From: Algibacter_G agarivorans
Lineage (GTDB): Bacteria; Bacteroidota; Bacteroidia; Flavobacteriales; Flavobacteriaceae
Direction of reading: 5' to 3'
Assembly: GCF_039543245.1 (NCBI RefSeq)
Contig: NZ_BAABJJ010000028.1
Span: 1 to 64,000 of the forward strand
DNA: 64,000 bases
Part shown: positions 17,033 through 26,400 of the stretch, piece by piece
Layout: every line of letters starts with the position of its first letter
Numbering within the stretch: the stretch's first letter is position 1
Notes under the pieces: generated by a model
Told to the model about the DNA's origin: nothing
The model's input: only the letters and a program-made list of their open reading frames with translations
Databases searched by the model: none
Position numbers and translations under genes: made by a program

Positions 17033-17923
17033 ATGTCCTTGAAACCATTTACGGATTATCTACTGCTCGAAAAAAACTATTCGAAGTTGACAGTAAAGGC
17101 TTATCAAAATGATTTAACGGTTTTTTCAGAATTCATTAAAAACGAATACGAAACCAACTCAATAAACAAGGTCGATTATACGCAAATAAGGAGTTGGATA
17201 GTTGTTTTGGTGGAAAGTGGCATATCAAACCGAAGTATTAATAGAAAAGTATCAGCATTAAATACCTATTATAAATTTCTTTTAAAAATTGGTGATATTA
17301 AACTCAATCCATTATTAAAGCACAAAGCCTTAAAAACGAGTAAGAAAATACAAGTGCCATTTTCAGAAGCAGAAGTAAAAACCGTTTTAGACGATTTAAA
17401 TTTTGGTGATGATTTTGAAAGTATTCGCAATAAACTAATTATTGAGTTATTCTATTCAACAGGTATAAGAAGAATAGAACTAATTGAACTCAAACTAACT
17501 AGTATTAGTTTAGATAATAAAACGCTAAAAGTTTTAGGGAAGAGAAATAAAGAGCGTATTGTTCCGTTATTAGAAACAGTGTTGCAAACCGTACGTAAGT
17601 ATTTCAAAACAAGAAATGAGTTAGAATGTATTTTAGATGCCGATTACCTATTTTTAACGAAAAAAGGCGTTAAAATATATGAAACACTTGTTTACAGAAT
17701 AATTAATGATTATTTTAGTTTGGCATCTTCAAAAGTTAAGAAGAGTCCACATATACTCAGGCACTCTTTTGCAACTCATTTGTTAAACCAAGGTGCAGAT
17801 TTAAATGCTGTAAAAGAACTTTTAGGACATTCAAGTTTAGCTGCTACACAAGTTTATACACATAATAGTATAGCAGAATTAAAAAAAGTACATGTAAATG
17901 CGCATCCTAGAAGTAAAAAGTAA
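17033..17923 (+). CDS. xerC: Tyrosine recombinase XerC/XerD
   Basis: A 296-residue site-specific recombinase that resolves chromosome dimers at dif. The N-terminal SAM-like DNA-binding domain covers about 1-100. The catalytic residues are all present: Arg146 (TGIRRIEL), Lys170 (VLGKRNK), His240 and Arg243 (HILRHSFATHLL), His266 (LGHSSLAATQ) and the nucleophile Tyr275 (VYTH). Length and start at MSLKPFTDYLLLEKNYS are typical. Its place between rpsU and hpf is conserved in Flavobacteriaceae and argues for a housekeeping Xer enzyme; whether it is XerC or XerD cannot be told from this window. Confidence 0.9.
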   Translation: MSLKPFTDYLLLEKNYSKLTVKAYQNDLTVFSEFIKNEYETNSINKVDYTQIRSWIVVLVESGISNRSINRKVSALNTYYKFLLKIGDIKLNPLLKHKALKTSKKIQVPFSEAEVKTVLDDLNFGDDFESIRNKLIIELFYSTGIRRIELIELKLTSISLDNKTLKVLGKRNKERIVPLLETVLQTVRKYFKTRNELECILDADYLFLTKKGVKIYETLVYRIINDYFSLASSKVKKSPHILRHSFATHLLNQGADLNAVKELLGHSSLAATQVYTHNSIAELKKVHVNAHPRSKK

Positions 17924-17954
17924 AATAAATTATTGTCTAACCAAAAACAGAAGT

Positions 17955-18257
17955 ATGAAAGTAAACACACAATCAGTTAATTTTAATGCAGATCAAAAGT
18001 TGATAGATTTTGTTCAACAACGAATGGATAAATTAGATATGTTTTATGATAAAGTTATAAAATCTGATGTTTTTTTAAAAGTTGAAAACACGAGTAACAA
18101 AGAAAATAAAATATTTGAAGCAAGAGTGAGTGTTCCTGGAGATAGTTTAATAGTAAAAAAACAATGTAAAAGTTTTGAAGAAGGCGCGGATATGGCAGTT
18201 GCATCATTAGAAAGACAACTTAAAAAGAGAAAAGAAAAATTAAGAGCACATTTATAA
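17955..18257 (+). CDS. hpf: Ribosome hibernation-promoting factor (HPF/RaiA family)
   Basis: A 100-residue short-form HPF that binds the 30S decoding region in stationary phase and blocks translation. The order of strands and helices fits the family: MKVNTQSVNFNADQKLIDFV, the helix QQRMDKLDMFYDKV, FEARVSVPGDSLIVKKQ and the basic end LERQLKKRKEKLRAHL. ATG 17955 is chosen because the longer frame to 17898 overlaps xerC and its extra residues match nothing. It has no C-terminal dimerisation domain. Confidence 0.92.
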   Translation: MKVNTQSVNFNADQKLIDFVQQRMDKLDMFYDKVIKSDVFLKVENTSNKENKIFEARVSVPGDSLIVKKQCKSFEEGADMAVASLERQLKKRKEKLRAHL

Positions 18258-18278
18258 TAAAATTTCTCAAAAAATGTT

Positions 18279-18307
18279 TTGAATAAAGTAAAAAATCTAT
18301 ACATTTG
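18279..18307 (+). promoter_or_regulatory. Promoter of the tRNA-Thr/Tyr/Gly/Thr-tuf region
   Basis: TTG at 18279-18281 and -7 box TACATTTG at 18300-18307 are separated by 18 bp. The expected start point near 18313 falls within a small hairpin that is followed by a T run. Confidence 0.75.
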
Positions 18308-18309
18308 CA

Positions 18310-18336
18310 GTCCGTTAGAAATAACGGGCTTTTTTT
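18310..18336 (+). promoter_or_regulatory. Start-site hairpin with T run in front of tRNA-Thr
   Basis: CCGTTA (18312-18317) pairs with TAACGG (18322-18327) around GAAA, extended by a T-G and a G-C pair, and is followed by seven to eight Ts. It has terminator form but sits directly at the predicted start point, so it may be a pause or attenuation element, or the terminator of a short upstream RNA. Confidence 0.5.
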
Positions 18337-18358
18337 ATGTGTAAAAATATAGAAAAAT

Positions 18359-18432
18359 GCCGATGTAGCTCAGCTGGCTAGAGCAGCTGATTTGTAATCA
18401 GCAGGTCGTGGGTTCGAGTCCCTCCATCGGCT
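18359..18432 (+). tRNA. tRNA-Thr(TGT), copy 1
   Basis: A cloverleaf of 74 nt with acceptor arms GCCGATG and CATCGGC and anticodon TGT at 18393-18395, reading ACA. CCA is not encoded. An identical copy is at 35647-35720. Confidence 0.97.
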
Positions 18433-18465
18433 CAAGTTCTTTAAAAAAATTGAAATAAGTTAATT

Positions 18466-18547
<82 letters not shown>

Positions 18548-18664
18548 CAATTTTTTTTTGATTTTTATTTAAAATATTGAAAATACCTTTTGAAGGTTTT
18601 GATTTTTTTTAATTGTTTATCTCTTTGGGATTTGGGATTTTGAATTTGAAATTTTTGAAGAATT

Positions 18665-18737
18665 GCGAGAGTAGCTCAGTTGGTAGAGCGTCAGCCTTCC
18701 AAGCTGAATGTCGCCGGTTCGAACCCGGTCTCTCGCT
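18665..18737 (+). tRNA. tRNA-Gly(TCC)
   Basis: A 73-nt cloverleaf with acceptor arms GCGAGAG and CTCTCGC and anticodon loop CTTCCAA, giving anticodon TCC (reads GGA). CCA is not encoded. Confidence 0.96.
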
Positions 18738-18807
18738 CAATTAATTTACGAGTTACATGGTGCGGTTTGCGAATCGTAATTCAAAAATCGGCAATCGTAA
18801 GTGAAAT

Positions 18808-18879
18808 GCCGGTGTAGCTCAGGGGTAGAGCGTTTCCTTGGTAAGGAAGAGGTCACGAGTTCAAATCTCGTCATTGGCT
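18808..18879 (+). tRNA. tRNA-Thr(GGT)
   Basis: A 72-nt cloverleaf; acceptor arms GCCGGTG and CATTGGC pair with two G-T wobbles. Anticodon loop TTGGTAA gives GGT (reads ACC/ACT). It lies 72 bp before tuf, a common arrangement in bacteria. Confidence 0.95.
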
Positions 18880-18951
18880 CTATATTAAGAGTATAAAAAA
18901 CAGAATACACTAATATTATTATATAACTAAGATTAAAATTATTTTAAAAAC

Positions 18952-20139
18952 ATGGCAAAGGCAACTTTCGATCGTTCAAAACCACACTTAAACATTGGTA
19001 CAATTGGACACGTAGATCACGGTAAAACAACTTTAACTGCTGCTATTACTAAAGTATTAGCTGATGCAGGTTATTCTGAAGCAAGATCATTTGATCAAAT
19101 TGATAATGCACCAGAAGAAAAAGAAAGAGGTATAACAATTAATACATCTCACGTAGAGTATGCAACAGCTAATCGTCATTACGCTCACGTTGACTGTCCA
19201 GGTCACGCGGATTACGTAAAGAACATGGTAACTGGTGCTGCACAAATGGATGGTGCTATTTTAGTAGTTGCGGCTACGGATGGTCCAATGCCACAAACAC
19301 GTGAGCATATCTTATTAGGGCGTCAGGTAGGAATTCCTCGTATGGTTGTATTCATGAATAAAGTGGATATGGTTGATGACGAAGAGTTAATCGAATTGGT
19401 AGACATGGAAGTAAGAGACTTATTGTCTTTCTATGAGTACGATGGAGATAATGGCCCTGTAATTGCTGGTTCTGCTTTAGGTGCGCTTAACGGTGAGAAA
19501 AAATGGGTAGATACAGTTTTAGAATTAATGGAAGCTGTTGATGCATGGATTGAAGAGCCATTAAGAGAAGTTGATAAGCCTTTCTTAATGCCTATCGAAG
19601 ATGTATTCTCTATTACAGGTCGTGGTACTGTTGCAACTGGTCGTATTGAAACTGGTATTGCAAACACTGGAGATCCTGTAGAAATTATTGGTATGGGTGC
19701 TGAGAAATTAACATCTACTATTACAGGTATCGAAATGTTCCGTCAAATATTAGATAGAGGTGAAGCTGGAGATAATGCTGGTATCTTATTAAGAGGTATT
19801 GAGAAATCTCAAATCTCTAGAGGTATGGTAATCTGTAAGCCAGGTTCTGTAACACCACATGCTAAATTTAAAGCTGAGGTTTATGTCTTGAAAAAAGAAG
19901 AAGGTGGACGTCATACTCCGTTCCATAACAACTACCGTCCACAGTTCTACGTTCGTACAACTGATGTAACTGGAAACATTGTGCTTCCTGATGGTGTTGA
20001 AATGGTTATGCCTGGAGATAACTTAACTATTACTGTTGATTTAATTCAACCAATTGCAATGAATGTAGGTTTGCGTTTTGCAATCCGTGAAGGTGGTAGA
20101 ACAGTTGGTGCAGGTCAGGTAACTGAGATATTAGACTAA
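18952..20139 (+). CDS. tuf: Elongation factor Tu
   Basis: A 395-residue GTPase that brings aminoacyl-tRNA to the ribosomal A site. G motifs are GHVDHGKTT (19-27), DCPGHADY, and NKVD; the switch region EEKERGITINTSHVEY is intact. The C-terminal domains end at TVGAGQVTEILD. It follows four tRNA genes and precedes tRNA-Trp and secE, so it is probably part of a mixed tRNA-protein transcript. Confidence 0.99.
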   Translation: MAKATFDRSKPHLNIGTIGHVDHGKTTLTAAITKVLADAGYSEARSFDQIDNAPEEKERGITINTSHVEYATANRHYAHVDCPGHADYVKNMVTGAAQMDGAILVVAATDGPMPQTREHILLGRQVGIPRMVVFMNKVDMVDDEELIELVDMEVRDLLSFYEYDGDNGPVIAGSALGALNGEKKWVDTVLELMEAVDAWIEEPLREVDKPFLMPIEDVFSITGRGTVATGRIETGIANTGDPVEIIGMGAEKLTSTITGIEMFRQILDRGEAGDNAGILLRGIEKSQISRGMVICKPGSVTPHAKFKAEVYVLKKEEGGRHTPFHNNYRPQFYVRTTDVTGNIVLPDGVEMVMPGDNLTITVDLIQPIAMNVGLRFAIREGGRTVGAGQVTEILD

Positions 20140-20164
20140 TACAGTTTAAATAAAATAGTAAGCT

Positions 20165-20193
20165 AAGGTATTCCATTTTTTATGGAATACCTT
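20165..20193 (+). promoter_or_regulatory. Hairpin between tuf and tRNA-Trp
   Basis: A 12-bp stem (20165-20176 with 20182-20193) with a loop of five Ts is not followed by a T run, so it is unlikely to be a simple terminator. It is better placed as an RNA processing or stability element that separates tuf mRNA from tRNA-Trp. Confidence 0.55.
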
Positions 20194-20204
20194 GACTTAT
20201 GTTT

Positions 20205-20277
20205 ACGGGCGTAGCTCAGTTGGTAGAGCACTGGTCTCCAAAACCAGGTGTCGGGAGTTCGAGTCTCTCCGCCCGTG
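20205..20277 (+). tRNA. tRNA-Trp(CCA)
   Basis: A 73-nt cloverleaf with acceptor arms ACGGGCG and CGCCCGT and anticodon loop CTCCAAA, anticodon CCA. It stands between tuf and secE, the usual place in bacteria. CCA tail is not encoded. Confidence 0.97.
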
Positions 20278-20328
20278 CAATACAAAATTGAGTAGTATTT
20301 CAATTTAGATTTTAAAGAAAATAACAAC

Positions 20329-20526
20329 ATGGCTGGAATTGTAAATTATATAAAAGAATCATTCGGAGAACTAAAAAACAACGTTGCATGGCCTACTTGG
20401 GCAGAGGCGCAGAGTTTAACAGTTTTAGTTGCTGTATTCTCTATTATATTCTCACTTGCTATTTGGGGTGTAGATACAGTATTCAGTAAAGTTATAGCAG
20501 CTTACTTTCAATGGATTAACGTTTAA
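20329..20526 (+). CDS. secE: Preprotein translocase subunit SecE
   Basis: A 65-residue single-helix subunit of the SecYEG channel. The amphipathic segment IVNYIKESFGELKNNVAWPTWAEA is the conserved SecE cytosolic helix, followed by one membrane helix (about 29-58). It starts 51 bp after tRNA-Trp and 11 bp before nusG. Confidence 0.95.
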   Translation: MAGIVNYIKESFGELKNNVAWPTWAEAQSLTVLVAVFSIIFSLAIWGVDTVFSKVIAAYFQWINV

Positions 20527-20537
20527 AAAGAAATTTT

Positions 20538-21092
20538 ATGTCTGAGGTAAGTGAAAAAAAATGGTATGTTGTTCGTGCTGTAAGTGGTCAAGAAAACAAA
20601 ATCAAAGCCTATATTGAGAGAGAAATCGAACGTTTGGGTTTACAAGATTATGTTGATCAAGTATTAGTGCCAACAGAACGTGTGATACAAATCCGTAACG
20701 GGAAAAAGGTACATAAAGAAAAAGTGTTTTTTCCAGGCTATATAATGGTGCAAGCCAATTTAACTGGAGAGGTTCCTCATATTATTAGATCGGTTACTAA
20801 TGTTATCGGATTTTTAGGTGAAACTAAAGGTGGTGATCCTGTGCCGTTAAGACAGTCTGAAGTTAACAGAATGTTAGGTAAGGTTGACGAATTATCTGTA
20901 GAAGAAAGTGCTAATGTAGCCATTCCTTTTACAAAAGGTGAAACAGTTAAAGTTATTGATGGTCCTTTTAATGGATTTGATGGAACGATTGAAAAAATTA
21001 ATGAAGAGAAGCGTAAACTTGAAGTAATGGTTAAGATTTTCGGAAGAAAAACACCATTAGAATTAAGTTATATGCAAGTAGAAAAAGTATAA
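20538..21092 (+). CDS. nusG: Transcription termination/antitermination protein NusG
   Basis: A 184-residue transcription elongation factor. The NGN domain starts at KKWYVVRAVSGQENKIKAYI and contains KVFFPGYIMV; the KOW domain is GETVKVIDGPFNGFDGTIEK (about 134-153). NusG binds the beta' clamp helices of RNA polymerase and couples it to the ribosome or Rho. It sits in the normal secE-nusG-rplK order. Confidence 0.97.
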   Translation: MSEVSEKKWYVVRAVSGQENKIKAYIEREIERLGLQDYVDQVLVPTERVIQIRNGKKVHKEKVFFPGYIMVQANLTGEVPHIIRSVTNVIGFLGETKGGDPVPLRQSEVNRMLGKVDELSVEESANVAIPFTKGETVKVIDGPFNGFDGTIEKINEEKRKLEVMVKIFGRKTPLELSYMQVEKV

Positions 21093-21165
21093 TAGTGTTA
21101 CATTAGATAGATGAGTCTTTCGCTTCCAAATGAGAGATAACATCAAAAAATTAAATTATTAAAAA

Positions 21166-21603
21166 ATGGCAAAAGAATTAGGTAAAGTAGTTAAGTTACA
21201 AGTTCGGGGAGGTGCTGCGAATCCATCGCCACCGGTTGGACCCGCTTTAGGAGCTGCAGGTGTTAACATCATGGAGTTCTGTAAGCAATTCAATGCCAGA
21301 ACCCAAGATAAACCAGGTAAAGTATTACCAGTGGTTATATCTGTTTACAAAGACAAATCATTTGACTTTGTAATCAAAACTCCACCAGCAGCAGTTCAAT
21401 TATTGGAATCTGCAAAAGTGAAGAAGGGATCTGGAGAGCCAAACCGAAAAAAAGTAGCTAAAGTATCTTGGGATCAGGTTAAAACCATCGCAGAAGACAA
21501 AATGGTAGATTTAAATGCATTTACTATAGAGTCTGCTATGAAAATGGTTGCTGGTACAGCAAGATCGATGGGAATAACTGTAACAGGAAAATTTCCTTCT
21601 TAA
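21166..21603 (+). CDS. rplK: 50S ribosomal protein uL11
   Basis: A 145-residue protein of the GTPase-associated centre of the large subunit. GKVVKLQVRGGAANPSPPVG is the conserved N-terminal domain start with its proline-rich turn, and the C-terminal domain (DLNAFTIESAMKMVAGTARS) binds the 23S rRNA stalk base. It is followed 20 bp later by rplA. Confidence 0.98.
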   Translation: MAKELGKVVKLQVRGGAANPSPPVGPALGAAGVNIMEFCKQFNARTQDKPGKVLPVVISVYKDKSFDFVIKTPPAAVQLLESAKVKKGSGEPNRKKVAKVSWDQVKTIAEDKMVDLNAFTIESAMKMVAGTARSMGITVTGKFPS

Positions 21604-21623
21604 TCTATTAAAGACATTAGAAA

Positions 21624-22313
21624 ATGGCAAGATTAACAAAAAAGCAAAAAGAGGCTTTAGCAAAAATTGAAAAAGGTAAAATCTATTCTGTTGATGAAGC
21701 ATCAGCATTAATAAAAGAGATTACCAATACTAAGTTCGACGCATCAGTTGATTTAGCAGTGCGTTTAGGAGTAGATCCACGTAAAGCTAATCAAATGGTA
21801 AGAGGTGTGGTTTCATTACCACATGGTACTGGTAAAGATATGAAAGTATTAGCATTAGTAACACCAGATAAAGAAGCCGAAGCTAAAGAAGCTGGAGCAG
21901 ATTACGTTGGTTTAGACGAGTATCTTGATAAAATCAAGAGTGGTTGGACAGACGTTGATGTTATTATTACTATGCCAAGTGTTATGGGTAAATTAGGTCC
22001 TTTAGGACGTGTGTTAGGCCCTCGTGGTTTAATGCCTAACCCAAAAACTGGTACGGTAACTATGGATGTTGCTAAAGCTGTAACAGAGGTAAAAGCTGGT
22101 AAAATTGACTTTAAAGTTGATAAAACTGGTATTGTACACGCTGCTATTGGAAAAGCATCATTTAGTGCTGATAAAATTGCAGGAAATGCAAATGAATTAT
22201 TAACAACATTAATGAAACTAAAACCGACAACTGCAAAAGGAGTTTACGTAAAAAGCATATTTATGTCTTCTACAATGAGCCCAAGTATTGCTGTTGATCC
22301 TAAAATTGGTTAA
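21624..22313 (+). CDS. rplA: 50S ribosomal protein uL1
   Basis: A 229-residue protein of the mobile L1 stalk, which helps release E-site tRNA. VSLPHGTGKD and LGPRGLMPNPKTGTVT are signature stretches. In many bacteria L1 represses translation of its own rplK-rplA mRNA; no clear L1-binding mimic was identified before rplK here. Confidence 0.98.
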   Translation: MARLTKKQKEALAKIEKGKIYSVDEASALIKEITNTKFDASVDLAVRLGVDPRKANQMVRGVVSLPHGTGKDMKVLALVTPDKEAEAKEAGADYVGLDEYLDKIKSGWTDVDVIITMPSVMGKLGPLGRVLGPRGLMPNPKTGTVTMDVAKAVTEVKAGKIDFKVDKTGIVHAAIGKASFSADKIAGNANELLTTLMKLKPTTAKGVYVKSIFMSSTMSPSIAVDPKIG

Positions 22314-22333
22314 TTAAGTTAAAACTTTAAATT

Positions 22334-22855
22334 ATGACAAGAGAAGAAAAATCACAAGTAATTGAGGACTTAACTGCAGAATTAGCTAATAATGCAAATA
22401 TCTACCTAGCAGATATTTCAGGATTAAACGCAGGTACAACCTCAAATTTACGTCGTGCTGCTTTTAAAGCAAACGTAAAAATGGCAGTTGTTAAAAACAC
22501 ATTACTTGCAAAAGCAATGGAAGCTTCAGACAGAGAGTTTGGAGAGCTTCCAACAGTGCTTAAAGGAAATACATCTGTGATGTATTCCGAAACAGGTAAT
22601 GTACCAGCTAAGTTGATAAAAACGTTCCGTAAAAAATCTGACAAACCTTTATTAAAAGGCGCGTTTATTGAGGAAGCTGTTTATATTGGCGATGAGCAAT
22701 TAGACATGTTAGTAGATATCAAATCTAAAGAAGAATTGATTGGAGAGATTGTTGGACTATTACAATCGCCTGCTAAAAATGTTATTTCTGCACTTAAATC
22801 AAGTGGAGGAACTATAGCTGGAATTCTTAAAACACTATCTGAAAAAGAAGGATAG
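22334..22855 (+). CDS. rplJ: 50S ribosomal protein uL10
   Basis: A 173-residue stalk-base protein. The N-terminal domain (MTREEKSQVIEDLTAELANN to KAMEAS) binds rRNA with L11, and the C-terminal helix carries the L7/L12 dimers. It is followed 65 bp later by rplL. Confidence 0.98.
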   Translation: MTREEKSQVIEDLTAELANNANIYLADISGLNAGTTSNLRRAAFKANVKMAVVKNTLLAKAMEASDREFGELPTVLKGNTSVMYSETGNVPAKLIKTFRKKSDKPLLKGAFIEEAVYIGDEQLDMLVDIKSKEELIGEIVGLLQSPAKNVISALKSSGGTIAGILKTLSEKEG

Positions 22856-22920
22856 TAGTATTAAATAGTACGCACTTTATTACAAATATATTATTACAAA
22901 ATTATTAAAACGATAGAAAA

Positions 22921-23295
22921 ATGGCAGATTTAAAAGATTTCGCAGAACAATTAGTTAACCTTACTGTAAAAGAGGTAAATGAGTTAGCAACTATATTAAA
23001 AGATGAGTATGGTATCGAGCCTGCTGCTGCTGCTGCAGTTGCTGTGGCTGGTCCTGCTGGAGGTGGAGAAGCTGAAGAAGCTCAAACTGAATTTGATGTT
23101 ATTTTAAAAGCAGCAGGTGGTTCTAAATTAGCTGTTGTAAAATTAGTTAAAGAATTAACTGGTTTAGGTTTAAAAGAAGCTAAAGGTTTAGTTGATGATG
23201 CACCAAGTGCAATCAAAGAAGCTGTAACTAAAGATGAAGCTGAGGCTTTAAAAGCATCTTTAGAAGAAGCTGGAGCTGAGGTTGAGTTAAAGTAA
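22921..23295 (+). CDS. rplL: 50S ribosomal protein bL12 (L7/L12)
   Basis: A 124-residue stalk protein that recruits translation factors. The dimerising N-terminus (LKDFAEQLVNLTVKEVNELA), an alanine/glycine hinge (about 35-52, AAAAAVAVAGPAGGG) and the globular C-domain with VKLVKELTGLGLKEAKGLVD are all typical. Confidence 0.98.
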   Translation: MADLKDFAEQLVNLTVKEVNELATILKDEYGIEPAAAAAVAVAGPAGGGEAEEAQTEFDVILKAAGGSKLAVVKLVKELTGLGLKEAKGLVDDAPSAIKEAVTKDEAEALKASLEEAGAEVELK

Positions 23296-23318
23296 GCTTA
23301 ACAACTCAAAAACATAAA

Positions 23319-23355
23319 GGTTTAGGTCTGGAGCATGTGCTATCAGACCTAGACC
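23319..23355 (+). promoter_or_regulatory. Hairpin between rplL and rpoB, probable attenuator or processing site
   Basis: A 12-bp stem (23319-23330 with 23344-23355, one G-T pair) with a 13-base loop is followed by ATTTT only. The position matches the partial terminator and RNase III site known between rplL and rpoB in E. coli, which lowers polymerase subunit output relative to L12. Confidence 0.6.
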
Positions 23356-23482
23356 ATTTTGCGTATAATATATGTACGCTAAATGTATTAGAAAACAACT
23401 CATAATAATTGACTTGTTTTTTGCAGTTTAATTAGTGTTTTAAAGCACTATCATTATTTTTTAATCATAATTCCGTCCATTG

Positions 23483-26400
23483 ATGTTATCAACACAAGCT
23501 GAAAGATTAAATTTCTCGTCTATTGTAAATAAGACAGATTATCCAGACTTTTTGGATATTCAGATTAAATCCTTCCAGGATTTTTTCCAATTAGAAACAA
23601 AATCTGAAGAAAGAGGTGATGAAGGTTTATATAATACCTTCATGGAAAACTTTCCAATTACAGATTCACGTAATCAATTCGTTTTAGAATTTTTAGATTA
23701 CTTCGTAGATCCACCAAGATATGCTATTGAAGAGTGTATTGAAAGAGGACTTACCTATAGCGTTCCGCTAAAAGCAAGGTTAAAGTTATATTGTACCGAC
23801 CCTGAACATGAGGATTTCGAGACCATTGTTCAAGATGTGTACTTAGGAACTATACCTTACATGACGCCTTCTGGTACGTTTTGTATCAACGGTGCAGAAC
23901 GTGTTGTTGTATCTCAATTACACCGTTCACCTGGTGTTTTCTTTGGTCAATCTTTCCATGCCAATGGAACAAAGTTATATTCAGCAAGGGTGATACCATT
24001 CAAAGGATCTTGGATTGAGTTTGCTACAGACATCAATCAAGTAATGTATGCCTACATTGATAGAAAAAAGAAACTACCTGTTACAACGCTTTTCCGTGCT
24101 ATCGGATTTGAGCGTGATAAAGATATTTTAGAGATTTTTGATTTAGCTGAAGAAGTTAAAGTATCGAAATCTGGACTAAAGAAATACGTAGGAAGAAAAT
24201 TGGCCGCACGTGTGTTGAATACATGGCATGAAGATTTTGTTGATGAAGATACTGGTGAGGTTGTATCTATTGAGCGTAATGAAATTGTGCTTGATCGTGA
24301 TACGGTTATAGATAAAGAAAATATTGAAGAAATTCTTGAAGCTGATGTAAAAACTATCCTTTTACATAAAGAAAGTGCAGAACAAGGTGATTATGCTATT
24401 ATTCATAACACACTTCAAAAAGATCCAACAAACTCTGAAAAAGAGGCCGTTGAACATATTTATAGACAATTACGTAACGCTGAGCCGCCGGATGAGGAAA
24501 CAGCACGTGGTATCATAGATAAATTATTCTTTTCTGACCAACGATACTCTTTAGGGGAAGTTGGACGTTACAGAATGAACAAAAAATTACAGTTAGATAT
24601 CGGAATGGATAAGCAAGTGCTTACCAAAGAAGATATTATAACGATTATAAAATATTTAATCGAGCTTATCAATTCTAAAGCTGAGATTGATGATATTGAT
24701 CACTTATCAAACCGTCGTGTACGTACTGTAGGTGAGCAATTATCATCTCAATTTGGTGTTGGTTTAGCACGTATGGCACGTACTATTCGTGAACGTATGA
24801 ACGTTCGTGATAACGAGGTGTTTACTCCAATCGATTTAATTAATGCTAAGACATTATCGTCAGTAATTAATTCATTTTTTGGAACAAACCAGTTGTCTCA
24901 ATTTATGGATCAAACCAATCCACTAGCCGAAATCACGCATAAGCGTCGTTTGTCAGCTCTTGGGCCTGGAGGTCTATCAAGAGAAAGAGCAGGTTTTGAA
25001 GTACGTGATGTTCACTATACACACTACGGACGTTTATGTCCTATTGAAACTCCTGAGGGACCAAATATTGGTTTAATTTCTTCACTTTCAGTTTTTGCTA
25101 AAGTGAATTCTATGGGATTCATTGAAACCCCTTATAGAAAAGTAACCGATGGTGTCGTTGATATTAAGAACGCACCAATATATTTAAGTGCTGAAGAAGA
25201 GGAAGATAAACTAATCGCTCAAGCAACCGTTGAAGTTGATGACAACGGAAAGATTTTACATGAAAAGGTAATTGCTAGAATGGAAGGTGACTTCCCAGTA
25301 ATTGATCCAGCAGGATTACATTATACTGATGTAGCGCCAAATCAAATATCATCTATTTCGGCATCATTAATTCCATTTTTAGAGCATGATGATGCGAATA
25401 GAGCCTTGATGGGATCAAACATGATGCGTCAAGCTGTACCATTATTATTGCCTCAAGCGCCAATAGTTGGTACAGGTCTAGAACGTCAAGTAGCATCAGA
25501 TTCCCGTGTTTTAATTAATGCGGAAGGAAATGGTGAAGTACTTTACGTAGATGCCAATGAAATTAAAATTAGATACGACCGTACAGAGGATGAAGCTAAA
25601 GTAAGTTTTGATAGTGATATTAAAACATATCAATTAGTGAAATTCAGAAAAACAAACCAAGGGACTTCGATCAATCTTAAACCAATTGTGGTTAAAGGAA
25701 ATAAAGTTACTAAAGGTCAAGTTTTATGTGAAGGTTATGCCACTCAAAAAGGAGAGCTTGCTTTAGGTAGAAATATGAAAGTAGCCTTCATGCCTTGGAA
25801 AGGGTATAACTTTGAGGATGCTATTGTAATTTCTGAGAAAGTAGTACGTGAAGATATCTTTACATCTATTCATATTGATGAGTATTCTCTTGATGTAAGA
25901 GATACTAAATTAGGTAATGAAGAATTAACCAATGATATTCCTAATGTTTCAGAAGAAGCTACTAAAGATTTAGATGAAAACGGAATGATTCGTGTTGGTG
26001 CCGAGGTTAAACCTGGCGATATCCTAATTGGTAAAATTACACCTAAGGGAGAATCTGATCCAACACCAGAAGAAAAGTTATTACGTGCCATTTTTGGAGA
26101 TAAAGCTGGTGATGTAAAAGATGCGTCTTTAAAAGCGTCTCCGTCATTACACGGTGTTGTAATCGAAAAGAAATTGTTCGCAAGAGCTGTAAAAGATAAG
26201 CGTAAAAGAGCTCAGGATAAAGATGATATTCTAGCTTTAGAAGCTCAATATGATAGAAAGTTTGATGATTTAAAAGATGTTTTAATCGAAAAGCTTTTTG
26301 CTATTGTAAATGGAAAAACTGCTCAAGGTATTTTTAACGATTTAGGTGAAGAAGTATTACCAAAAGGTAAAAAATTCACACTTAAGATGTTAAATGCTGT

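Noticed and set aside
17898..17954. 5' extension of hpf overlapping xerC
   Set aside because: The extra residues match nothing in the family; ATG 17955 gives the usual 100-residue short HPF.
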